Position numbers and translations under genes: made by a program
Shown: one piece after another, positions 1-6,127 of the stretch
Numbering within the stretch: the first letter of the stretch is position 1
Layout of the letters: every line of letters starts with the position of its first letter
Source: an uncultured Alistipes sp.
Lineage (GTDB): Bacteria; Bacteroidota; Bacteroidia; Bacteroidales; Rikenellaceae
Direction: 5' to 3'
NCBI GenBank assembly: GCA_900552955.1
Contig: USBO01000099.1
Span: 1 to 6,510, forward strand
DNA: 6,510 nt
The notes under the pieces: model-generated
Seen by the model: only the letters and a program-made list of their open reading frames with translations
Told to the model about the DNA's origin: nothing
Database searches by the model: none

Positions 1-2190
1 GTAATATTCGGCGCTCTGCGTCACGCGGTCGAACATCGTCCACTCGAACCCGACGTTGAAGTTCTGCGACTTCTCCCAGCCGAGGTTCGGATTGTCGGGG
101 TTGCTCCAGTAGATGCCCGACTGCGAGCCGTAACCGCCCGTGGCCGAGTAGAGCCCTTTGTAGGCGTAGTAGCTGCTCGGCAGGTTGCCGTTCGTACCGT
201 ACGATGCCTTGACCTTGAAGTTGGTGAAGAGGTCGGAGTCCTTCATGAACTCCTCTTCGCTCAGACGCCAAGCGCCCGACACCGAGTAGAAGTCGGCCCA
301 GCGGCTCTCTTTGCCCAGCCGTGACGAACCGTCGCGGCGCCAGCTCGCCGACAGGTAATACTTGTGCGCATAGTCGTAGTTGGCGCTTGCGAGGAACGAG
401 AGCATAAACGACCGCTCCTGGTATCCGCCCGTGCCGTGGGGCTGGCCGACGGAGAGAGCCGGCAGCTTGTCGTTGGGGTAGTTCGACGATGCCGAGTAGA
501 TGAAATCGCTCTTGTGGTCGGCGAGCTCGAAGCCTGCGAGTGCCGACAGATGGTGCTGATCGCCGAAGGTGTCCGAGTAACGCAGAATCGTCGAGTTGGA
601 GATGTCCTGCAACTGGAAGATGTAGTAAGCGCTCAGACCGAAGAGCGGATCGCCGCCGTCGATCGACGAGGGTGCCCACCAGAGCGACTGTTTGTTATCG
701 ACGTAGTCGAAGCCGAAGGTGTTCGTCAGCGACAGCTTGTCGCAGAACTTGACGGCGATGTCGACGTTCGACGTGCTGCGCATCGTGTGGAACTTGTTGT
801 ATTGCAGATCGCTGTCGAAGAGCAGGTGCGGGTTGGCCGCATAGGGGTTCCAGCCGACCTCCTCGTTGTACGATCCGTCGTCGTTCTTCACCGCGGCCGT
901 GGGGTCGAGGCCCGTCAGTACGCCGATGGGCGAGGCGTAGCCCATGCCCTGTTCCTGGTTGCTCTGGTCGCTGACGCCTTTGGAGTCGGAGACGGAGATC
1001 GCCTGGCGCAGGCCGAGTTTGAGCCAGTCCTTGACCTGATGGTCGACGTTGAGACGGCCCGAGAAGCGCTCAAAATAGGAGCCCAGCACGATACCTTCGG
1101 CGTCGTGATAGCCCAGTCCGGCGTAGATCTGCGTCTTGTCGTTGCCGGCCGTCATGCTCAACTGGTGCGAGTGCGAGAAAGCGTTGCCGAACACTTCGTC
1201 CGTCCAGTTCGTGCTGGTCTCGCCCGACGGATCCATGACCATCTGCGCCCACTCGTCGCCCGTATAGCCGAAAGAGAGCGCGGGGTTGATGGCGTAGGCG
1301 TTGTCGGCGCCGTCCTTGAGGTATTGGATGAACTGCTTGCCGTTCATCATCTCGTAGGCTTTGGTGTTGGCGCGGTTCTGCACGCCGAACTCACCCGAGT
1401 AGTTGATCTTGGTGGCGCCCGTTTTGCCGCGTTTGGTGGTGATGAGCACCACGCCGTTGGCCGCGCGCGAACCGTAGAGCGAGGCTGCCGCTGCATCCTT
1501 CAGCACGGTGACCGACTCGATGTCGTCGGGGTTCATCGAACTGAGCAGGTTGGTGCTTTTGTAGAATCCGAGGTCGATGTCGCTCGACGTGTTGCCCATC
1601 ACCACGCCGTCGACGACGTAGAGCGGCTGCGAGCTGGCCGAGATCGAGCCCACGCCGCGGATCTGGATCGCTCCGGCCGAACCCGGGTCGCCGTTGTCCG
1701 ACCCGACGCGCACGCCGGCCACGCGGCCGACCATGCCTTTGTCGACCGATTCTTTGGTGATTTTGGCGATCTCGCCGCCTTTTATCTGAGTGGCCGATCC
1801 GGTGAAGGCCTCTTTGGTGGAGGTGCCGTATGCGACGACGATCACGTCGTCGACCGAGTGCGAAGTCTCCTGCAGCGTGACAAGGAGATTGTCTTTACCG
1901 GCTACGGGCACCGTCTGGGATTCATATCCGATGAACGATACGATCAGTGTGGCGTCTGCCGGAACCGAGATGGAGAATGTACCGTCCGAACCGGTCGTCG
2001 TTCCGATCGGGTTTCCCCCCCCCTGTTCAGTCACGACCGTAGCGCCGACGATCGGTTGACCGTCCTGTCCGGTAACCGTACCGGACACCTGCATGTTCTG
2101 CGCCGCGGCCATCGGCCCGAGGCAGAGAACAGCGATTAACGAAAGTAGGATTCTGTTAATCATACGCGTCTTTTTAAAGTGGGTTTTCAT
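1..2190 (-). CDS. SusC/RagA-family TonB-dependent outer-membrane receptor (3' end beyond left edge)
   Basis: This encodes the N-terminal ~730 residues of a SusC-like receptor, which imports glycans or other large nutrients across the outer membrane with a SusD-type lipoprotein, powered by TonB. I read it base by base and found no stop codon down to base 1. With the first Met at 2190, a basic, hydrophobic signal peptide ends near AAAQ (about 28-31). A carboxypeptidase-regulatory-like domain follows (about 36-108, with VGAT, DGTFSISVP and VSFIGYE), then a Ton-box-like DVIVVAYGT (115-123) and the plug domain (about 125-255). The plug carries the SusC/RagA signature IRGVGSISASSQPLYVVDG (177-195) and DAAAASLYGSRAANGVVLITT. 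The rest is beta-barrel. There is no STN domain ahead of the regulatory-like domain, so control by an anti-sigma/ECF pair is less likely. A second in-frame Met at 2163 is an alternative start; I chose 2190 because it leaves a short leader after the promoter. Three glycine codons (57-59) form a G9 run. The substrate cannot be told from this part. Confidence 0.95.
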   Translation of the reverse strand, partial: MKTHFKKTRMINRILLSLIAVLCLGPMAAAQNMQVSGTVTGQDGQPIVGATVVTEQGGGNPIGTTTGSDGTFSISVPADATLIVSFIGYESQTVPVAGKDNLLVTLQETSHSVDDVIVVAYGTSTKEAFTGSATQIKGGEIAKITKESVDKGMVGRVAGVRVGSDNGDPGSAGAIQIRGVGSISASSQPLYVVDGVVMGNTSSDIDLGFYKSTNLLSSMNPDDIESVTVLKDAAAASLYGSRAANGVVLITTKRGKTGATKINYSGEFGVQNRANTKAYEMMNGKQFIQYLKDGADNAYAINPALSFGYTGDEWAQMVMDPSGETSTNWTDEVFGNAFSHSHQLSMTAGNDKTQIYAGLGYHDAEGIVLGSYFERFSGRLNVDHQVKDWLKLGLRQAISVSDSKGVSDQSNQEQGMGYASPIGVLTGLDPTAAVKNDDGSYNEEVGWNPYAANPHLLFDSDLQYNKFHTMRSTSNVDIAVKFCDKLSLTNTFGFDYVDNKQSLWWAPSSIDGGDPLFGLSAYYIFQLQDISNSTILRYSDTFGDQHHLSALAGFELADHKSDFIYSASSNYPNDKLPALSVGQPHGTGGYQERSFMLSFLASANYDYAHKYYLSASWRRDGSSRLGKESRWADFYSVSGAWRLSEEEFMKDSDLFTNFKVKASYGTNGNLPSSYYAYKGLYSATGGYGSQSGIYWSNPDNPNLGWEKSQNFNVGFEWTMFDRVTQSAEYY
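2015..2023 (-). repeat. G9 homopolymer inside the susC-like coding region
   Basis: Nine consecutive G on the coding strand (C on the plus strand) span the last base of a Gln codon and the codons GGG GGG GGA for Gly57-59, in the loop of the N-terminal regulatory-like domain. The reading frame is intact at nine. Loss of one base would bring a TGA into frame after about 26 further codons, and gain of one base a TGA after about 34 codons. Elsewhere in this gene Gly is mostly GGC, so two adjacent GGG codons are unusual. Slippage is an inference; the run itself is plain in the sequence. Confidence 0.9.
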
Positions 2191-2212
2191 CTAATACTTC
2201 TAATGTTCGGGA

Positions 2213-2244
2213 CAAAGTTACGAATTATAACATAAACTGCCAAT
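2213..2244 (-). promoter_or_regulatory. Bacteroidetes-type promoter of the susC-like gene
   Basis: On the minus strand, TAACTTTG (2220-2213) matches the Bacteroidetes -7 consensus TAnnTTTG at every fixed position. ATTG (2244-2241), 20 bases upstream of it, is a plausible weak -33 element (consensus TTTG). Transcription should start around 2205-2208, giving a leader of about 16 bases to the ATG at 2190, or about 43 to the ATG at 2163. The element sits in a block (2221-2280) that is only about 20% GC, in strong contrast with the GC-rich genes on both sides. Confidence 0.75.
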
Positions 2245-2279
2245 ATATTTTTAAATAAATTTAATAACTACTTTCTGAT

Positions 2280-2302
2280 CCTTCGGAAACGCTTTCCGGA
2301 GG
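2280..2302. promoter_or_regulatory. Hairpin / inverted repeat 36 bases upstream of the susC-like promoter
   Basis: CCTTCGGAAA (2280-2289) and TTTCCGGAGG (2293-2302) form a 10-bp inverted repeat around a 3-base centre. On the plus strand the only imperfection is one T-G wobble; on the minus strand that position is a C-A mismatch. It lies just upstream of the AT-rich promoter block and could be a binding site for a regulator of the receptor operon, or part of the structured element described upstream. No T-run follows on either strand, so it is not a classical terminator. The function is inferred from position only. Confidence 0.45.
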
Positions 2303-2321
2303 TTATAGTTTGTAATTAAAT

Positions 2322-2330
2322 GGGGGGGGG
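2322..2330. repeat. G9 homopolymer upstream of the susC-like promoter
   Basis: Nine consecutive G on the plus strand (C9 on the transcribed strand of the receptor gene), 132-140 bases upstream of the ATG at 2190 and about 78 bases upstream of the -33 element. It lies at the junction between the GC-rich intergenic block and the AT-rich promoter block. It is the same length as the run inside the gene. A length change here would alter the distance between upstream palindromes and the promoter. Whether it varies is unknown. Confidence 0.85.
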
Positions 2331-2335
2331 TAAAC

Positions 2336-2580
2336 TTTCGGATTGTAACTTGCGCAGTCAGCCATTCGGCGCGATTCGGGAGGCTGACCGGGGAATATGC
2401 CATGAAATGGTGGTTCCGGTCGTCGGAATTCCGACATTCGGATTGTTTTTCGGGGCTGTCGTGACGAATTGTAAGGATTGCTCCGTCGGTTCGGCACCTC
2501 TGTGGGACACTTGCACCGACAACGGCGTGACGACGAGCCGTTTGTTTGCGCATTGCAGACCGGTGGCGGCTGTAAACAGA
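2336..2580. other. GC-rich, hairpin-rich intergenic block without a credible gene
   Basis: About 245 bases at roughly 56% GC lie between the terminator after the epimerase-like gene and the AT-rich promoter of the receptor gene. I see no credible protein. The block holds inverted repeats: GTCAGCC/GGCTGAC (2357-2363, 2382-2388); the perfect 14-bp palindrome GTCGGAATTCCGAC (2422-2435), extendable through an internal loop to 2415-2442; GTCGGT/ACCGAC (2485-2490, 2515-2520); and AACGGC/GCCGTT (2521-2526, 2537-2542). The 10-mer TTCGGATTGT occurs twice, exactly 100 bases apart (2337 and 2437). No promoter matching TAnnTTTG was found inside it on either strand. It may be an interspersed palindromic repeat, a structured RNA or the remains of a lost gene; the sequence alone does not decide. 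Confidence 0.4.
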
Positions 2581-2612
2581 GATCCCGCATCTATAATAAT
2601 AGGTGCGGGATC
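2581..2612 (-). terminator. Strong hairpin, probable terminator of the gltX-epimerase unit
   Basis: GATCCCGCA (2581-2589) pairs perfectly with TGCGGGATC (2604-2612), and the inner CTAT/ATAG arms (2591-2594, 2599-2602) extend the stem to about 14 positions with a 4-base loop. One pair (2590/2603) is a G-U wobble on the plus strand and an A-C mismatch on the minus strand. It begins 23 bases after the stop codon of the epimerase-like gene, where a terminator is expected. The minus-strand sequence after it (TCTGTTTACAG) is only moderately T-rich, so termination may be imperfect. Confidence 0.6.
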
Positions 2613-2635
2613 GTATGCGTTGCGATTGCGAGGTG

Positions 2636-3340
2636 TCAGAAGCGGTAGACGGTCTTCTGGCAATAGGTGGCCGTGTCGTCGAGCGGGGCGGGGCGGCTCT
2701 CGCCGCAGAGCAGGGCGATGGTGCCTTCGTGCCGGACGATGCGGATCTCGGGCTGCGACGAGAGAATCGTCACCGAGCGTCCCGTGGCGGGATCGTCGAG
2801 TCGGGCCGCTTCGCCCAGAATGTTGCGGCGCCACCCCTCGACGGGACGGTATGCGCCGTCGTCGTCGGTCCCCTCCTGCGTTTGGAGCGTCGCGCGCCAC
2901 GCGCCCTGCCAGAAGAGTTGCGTGGCCATCGAGAACGGCTGCGTCGTCGCGCCGTGCGCCAGATGCGTCACGGCGAACTGCCCCTCGTCGTCCAGATCGA
3001 ACAGCACGGCCATCGCCGGCAGCCCGTCGTCGCCTGCGGGCAGTTCCATCACCACCCGATTGGTCTCCACGCGGCTCTGCCAGATGCGCTGCCCGAAGCC
3101 GTAACGATTGCCGCAGAGCGTCTTGCCCCGATCGGTGAAATCCGTCAGCAGCGCTTCGGGCGTCTCGAACAGGGGTGTCAGCGCTGCGGGCGATCCGTCC
3201 GGCCCTGCGGCGAGGATCCCCGTCACGGCGGCGCCGGCGTTCGAGAGACGCACCTCGCGTCCGTCGGCGCAGCGGAGCACGTAGAGCAGAATGCCCTCGC
3301 CCTCGGCCGAAGCGCCCCACACGAACTGTTCGATCTCCAT
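2636..3340 (-). CDS. Aldose 1-epimerase-like (galactose mutarotase fold) protein, probably non-catalytic
   Basis: The 234-residue product resembles aldose 1-epimerases, which interconvert the anomers of free sugars in the cytoplasm. Three landmarks support this. RLSNAGAAVTGI (31-42) matches the early strand motif. LCGNRYGFGQRIW (75-87) lines up with the family motif LHGGxxGFxxxxW. FSMATQLFW (136-144) lines up with the vNLTNHxYF motif, and the end QKTVYRF matches the usual C-terminal strand. In this alignment the two catalytic histidines are replaced by Cys76 and Gln141. A possible counterpart of the catalytic glutamate is Glu214. The protein is also shorter than the usual 300-350 residues, with the stretch between the second motif and the C-terminus compressed. 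It may therefore bind a sugar without mutarotating it. The ATG overlaps the gltX stop by one base (TAATG), which points to coupled translation. Family assignment is by eye; the role is unknown. Confidence 0.75.
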   Translation of the reverse strand: MEIEQFVWGASAEGEGILLYVLRCADGREVRLSNAGAAVTGILAAGPDGSPAALTPLFETPEALLTDFTDRGKTLCGNRYGFGQRIWQSRVETNRVVMELPAGDDGLPAMAVLFDLDDEGQFAVTHLAHGATTQPFSMATQLFWQGAWRATLQTQEGTDDDGAYRPVEGWRRNILGEAARLDDPATGRSVTILSSQPEIRIVRHEGTIALLCGESRPAPLDDTATYCQKTVYRF

Positions 3341-4872
3341 TATTCGACCGGTTCGAGGTTCGCCAGCAGGGCGTCGATGCGGCGCAGCGTCTCCTCCTTG
3401 CCGATGAACGCCGTCACGTCGTACATGCCCGGCCCTTTGCCGGCCCCCACGAGCGCCAGCCGCAGCGTGTTCATGATCTGCCCCATGGGGTAGCCCTTCT
3501 GCTCGATCCATGCGTGGACGATCCGCTCGGTGTTCTCCAGCGAGAAGTCGTCGATGGAGGCCAGCACCTCGCGCAGCTCGCGCAGGCGGGCGGGATTCTC
3601 GCCCTTCCAGTATTTGCGCGTCTGCTTCTCGTCGTATTCGGCGGGCGCGACGAAGAAGAACGAGGTCAGCTCCCACAGATCGGTCGTGAAGGTCGCGCGC
3701 TCCTTCATGATGCCGGCCGCGCGGCCGGCCCGTTCGTCCGACACCTCGATGCCGTGCGCGCGCAGGATCGGCTGATAGAGCGCTGCCAGTTCGGCATCGC
3801 TCTTGCGGTGCATGTACTGGGCGTTGAACCACTTGGCCTTGTCGGGCTGGAACCGTGCGCCCGACTTCGAGACGCGCTCCAGCGAGAAGGCGTCGATGAG
3901 CTCCTGCATCGAGAAGATCTCTTGCTCCGTGCCCGGGTTCCAGCCCAGCAGCGCCAGCATGTTGATGAACGCCTCGGGGAAGTAGCCGTCTTCGCGGTAG
4001 CCGTGCGCCGTCTCGCCCGCGGGCGACTGCCAGAAGAGCGGGAAGACGGGGAAACCCATCTTGTCGCCGTCGCGCTTCGAGAGCTTGCCGCCGCCCGTGG
4101 GCTTGAGCAGCAGCGGCAGGTGGGCGAACTCGGGCTGCGTCTCCTCCCAGCCGAAGGCGCGGTAGAGCAGGTAGTGCAGCGGCAGCGAGGGGAGCCACTC
4201 CTCGCCGCGGATGACGTGGGTGATCTCCATCAGATGATCGTCCACGATATTGGCCAGATGATAGGTCGGCAGCGCGTCGGCCGACTTGTAGAGCACCTTG
4301 TCGTCGAGCGTCGAGGTGCAGACCTCCACATCGCCGCGGATCAGGTCGTGCATGCGCACCGTCTCGCCGGCCGGCATCCGAAAGCGGATGACCCACTGGT
4401 CGCCGCGTGCGATGCGGGCCTCGACCTCGTCGGCCGGCAGGGCCAGCGACGTGGCCAGCCGCTCGCGCACCGTGGCGTCGTAGGCGAAGGTCTGGCCGCG
4501 CTCCTCGTACTGTGCGCGCAGGGCGTTCAGCTCGTCGGCCGTGTCGAAGGCGTAGTAGGCCCAGCCGGCCTCGACGAGCTGCCTGGCGTATTTCAGATAG
4601 ATTTCGCGCCGCTCGCTCTGACGGTAGGGAGCGTGGGGGCCGCCCTGCTCGATGCCTTCGTCGATCTCGATGCCGCACCACCTGAGCGACTCCATGATAT
4701 AGGCTTCGGCCCCGGGCACGAAGCGCTGCGAGTCGGTGTCCTCGATGCGGAGGATCATCCTGCCGCCGTGGCGGCGTGCGAACAGATAGTTGTAGAGCGC
4801 CGTGCGGACGCCGCCGATGTGGAGCGGTCCCGTGGGGCTGGGAGCGAAACGCACCCGTACTGGTCTTGTCAT
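3340..4872 (-). CDS. gltX: Glutamyl-tRNA synthetase
   Basis: A class I aminoacyl-tRNA synthetase of 510 residues that attaches glutamate to tRNA-Glu in the cytoplasm, using ATP. The N-terminal catalytic domain opens with VRFAPSPTGPLHIGGVRTAL, containing the ATP-binding HIGH-type motif HIGG (18-21). RIEDTD follows (42-47), and the KMSKS-type loop is KLSKR (263-267). The C-terminal anticodon-binding helical domain ends with GKEETLRRIDALLANLEP. The zinc-binding Cys cluster found in some bacterial GluRS is absent; the corresponding place reads AYYAFDTADEL. The stretch DGDKMGFPVFPLFW directly after KLSKR fits the form I associate with Bacteroidetes GluRS, from memory. Length is normal for the family. 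The start is well constrained: an in-frame TAA lies seven codons upstream of the ATG. It is translationally coupled to the epimerase-like gene downstream. I see no clear promoter in the 175 bases before it. Confidence 0.98.
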   Translation of the reverse strand: MTRPVRVRFAPSPTGPLHIGGVRTALYNYLFARRHGGRMILRIEDTDSQRFVPGAEAYIMESLRWCGIEIDEGIEQGGPHAPYRQSERREIYLKYARQLVEAGWAYYAFDTADELNALRAQYEERGQTFAYDATVRERLATSLALPADEVEARIARGDQWVIRFRMPAGETVRMHDLIRGDVEVCTSTLDDKVLYKSADALPTYHLANIVDDHLMEITHVIRGEEWLPSLPLHYLLYRAFGWEETQPEFAHLPLLLKPTGGGKLSKRDGDKMGFPVFPLFWQSPAGETAHGYREDGYFPEAFINMLALLGWNPGTEQEIFSMQELIDAFSLERVSKSGARFQPDKAKWFNAQYMHRKSDAELAALYQPILRAHGIEVSDERAGRAAGIMKERATFTTDLWELTSFFFVAPAEYDEKQTRKYWKGENPARLRELREVLASIDDFSLENTERIVHAWIEQKGYPMGQIMNTLRLALVGAGKGPGMYDVTAFIGKEETLRRIDALLANLEPVE

Positions 4873-5047
4873 TGCTGTGTTATCGTGTTAAATCTTTCAA
4901 TTTCATGCACTTCTCTCGCATCGGAAGAGCTCGGACTGCGTTCGGCTCTGCACTTGGCTTAACATCGGTGTCGCCATTCTGTCCCGCCGCACCGTGTGCG
5001 ACCTTTTTTCGACGGTCCCTCCCCGCTGCGCGGGCGACGGGAACGGT
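4873..5047. other. Intergenic region upstream of gltX with a direct repeat and no clear promoter
   Basis: These 175 bases separate the small membrane-protein gene from gltX. No TAnnTTTG motif is visible on the minus strand, so gltX may be read from the upstream unit or from an unrecognised promoter. TGCACTT occurs twice as a direct repeat (4906-4912, 4949-4955), enclosing a stretch with AGAGC/GCTCT arms (4926-4930, 4945-4949). The repeat-bounded block ends 33 bases before the gltX start. A frame without start codon runs through it on the minus strand and ends in a TGA overlapping the gltX ATG; I do not call it a gene. Confidence 0.4.
5015..5044 (-). terminator. Possible weak terminator hairpin after the small membrane-protein gene
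   Basis: CCCGC (5022-5026) and GCGGG (5030-5034) form a 5-bp stem with a 3-base loop. It is extended across an internal loop by GTCCC (5015-5019) with GGGAAC (5039-5044), with one bulged base. It starts three bases after the stop codon of the small membrane-protein gene. On the minus strand it is followed by CGTCGAAAAAAGG rather than a T-run, so it is a poor intrinsic terminator and may only attenuate or protect the transcript end. Confidence 0.3.
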
Positions 5048-5338
5048 CTATTCGAGTTCGATGCGGTGACGGCTTCTCTCGCCGGCCTCCGGCCTTCGGC
5101 GGCGGAGATAGGCTTCGTATTCGGGCGTGTGCGGGAAGTCGCGGCCCGCACGGCGCGCCTCGCGCAGCGGGCCGACGCTGCCGGCGATCAAGACCCCGAC
5201 GGTCAGTGCGACGGCCGCGCCTGCGACCCACCACAGGAGCGCCGAGCGCGACAGCGCCGCCAGCAGGATCAGCGCGAAGCAGAAGCGTTCCGTCCGGCGC
5301 GAAGCCACGATCCGAAAGAGCCTGTCGGAAATGTTCAT
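5048..5338 (-). CDS. Small membrane protein of unknown function
   Basis: A 96-residue protein I do not recognise. MNISDRLFRIVASRRTER is a basic N-terminal tail. Residues 19-55 are almost continuously hydrophobic, interrupted by SRS at 30-32 with a Trp pair at 36-37, which suggests two closely spaced membrane helices (about 18-30 and 33-55) in a hairpin. A charged C-terminal tail (58-96, rich in Arg and Glu) follows and would lie in the cytoplasm by the positive-inside rule. The DR-x-x-RI opening and the helix layout faintly recall small DUF2892-type inner-membrane proteins, but this is weak. The ATG follows the TAG of the SIMPL gene with no base between (TAGATG), so it is very probably translated by reinitiation and may act with the SIMPL protein at the inner membrane. 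Confidence 0.7.
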   Translation of the reverse strand: MNISDRLFRIVASRRTERFCFALILLAALSRSALLWWVAGAAVALTVGVLIAGSVGPLREARRAGRDFPHTPEYEAYLRRRRPEAGERSRHRIELE

Positions 5339-6073
5339 CTATTTGATCCGGTATTCGACGCGCATCGTGATGCGGGCCTTCTTGTGCCGGCTGGCGGTGT
5401 TGAACGATCCGCCGGCCGAGAACTCCTCGTTGGCGTTGGCGCCCGTGATCTGGAAGACGCCCATGCGGGCCGATGCCACGGCGCCGATGCCCGTGCCGGC
5501 ATTCCCGGCAATCTTCTCGGCGCGCGCCCGTGCGTCGGCCGAGGCGCGTTCGATGAGCGAGAGTTTCACGTCGTCGAGCCTCGTATAGTAGTAGTCGGGG
5601 CGGTGCGCCTCGATCGAAACGCCCTGCGCGATGAGCGCCGAAATCTCGCGCGAGACGCTCTCCACGAGGTCGACGTTCGTCGATTCGATGCTGAACTCCT
5701 GCCGCAGCGAATAACCCGAGAAACGCTGTCCGGCGTAGTTGCCGTTGGCGTTGTAGACGGTCTGATAGGTCTTGTCGACGTCGACGAAGTTCCATACGAC
5801 GTCCTTCACGGCGATCCCCTTCGAGGCGAGGTAGTCGTTGACCTTGCGCTTGCTCTGTTCGATCTGCCGGTAGCCGTCGGCCACGTTGTCGGCCTCGGCC
5901 GTGAGCACGCCGCTCCAGACGATCAGGTCGGATTCGAACTCCGTCTCGCCCAGACCGGTGACAACCACCGTGTCCTGCGAACGGTACTTGTAGGTGTAGG
6001 CGCGCCCCAGCAGATAGGCGCTCAGAATGACGGCGATGCCGATGATCGCATACTTGAGATGATCCTTGTTCAT
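5339..6073 (-). CDS. SIMPL-domain (DUF541) protein with N-terminal membrane anchor
   Basis: A 244-residue protein. An N-terminal uncleaved anchor (hydrophobic 9-24, YAIIGIAVILSAYLLGRAY) is followed by a SIMPL domain (about 34-243) that should face the periplasm. Family features visible are VVVTGLGETEFESDLIVW (36-53), GYSLRQEFSIES (120-131), the helix ASADARARAEKIA (177-189), and GAVASARMGVFQIT (197-210), followed by a C-terminal strand ITMRVEYRI. SIMPL proteins are widespread in bacterial envelopes and have no agreed general function; links to stress tolerance exist for some members. The stop codon abuts the start of the small membrane-protein gene. ychF lies 54 bases upstream and no separate promoter is evident, so co-transcription with ychF is likely but not shown. 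Confidence 0.9.
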   Translation of the reverse strand: MNKDHLKYAIIGIAVILSAYLLGRAYTYKYRSQDTVVVTGLGETEFESDLIVWSGVLTAEADNVADGYRQIEQSKRKVNDYLASKGIAVKDVVWNFVDVDKTYQTVYNANGNYAGQRFSGYSLRQEFSIESTNVDLVESVSREISALIAQGVSIEAHRPDYYYTRLDDVKLSLIERASADARARAEKIAGNAGTGIGAVASARMGVFQITGANANEEFSAGGSFNTASRHKKARITMRVEYRIK

Positions 6074-6127
6074 GGTCGTAAACGTATTAGGTTCTCGGTT
6101 CGTACTTCGTTCTTGCGCTTCGGGCGG

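Noticed and set aside
364..2139. Long open frame (591 codons) on the plus strand, opposite the susC-like gene
   Set aside because: Its product is Val/Arg/Asp/Glu-rich low-complexity sequence with no recognisable domain. It is the mirror of a GC-rich gene whose codons rarely give stops on the opposite strand.
2251..2590. Two short minus-strand frames (100 and 95 codons) in the intergenic block, and a plus-strand frame beginning at 2320
   Set aside because: They overlap each other, run through hairpins and the G9 tract, show no domain, signal peptide or start context, and the plus-strand one continues as antisense of the epimerase-like gene.
2636..4681. A 681-codon minus-strand frame that would fuse extra sequence to the epimerase-like protein
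   Set aside because: The part upstream of 3340 is gltX read in another frame and is Arg/Ala-rich. The real start is the ATG at 3340, where family-like sequence begins.
3175..4962. Long open frame (595 codons) on the plus strand, opposite gltX
   Set aside because: It is antisense to a confidently identified tRNA synthetase, with composition typical of a GC-driven shadow frame.
4903..5151. An 82-codon minus-strand frame covering the gltX leader and the end of the small membrane-protein gene
   Set aside because: It starts inside the small membrane-protein gene in another frame, has no recognisable features and reads through the hairpin and direct repeats.
6074..6127. Three GAAC copies on the minus strand and a TACGTTTA resembling a -7 element between ychF and the SIMPL gene
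   Set aside because: The copies are irregularly spaced and too short to be significant. The -7-like element differs from the consensus and sits too close to the ATG to serve as its promoter.
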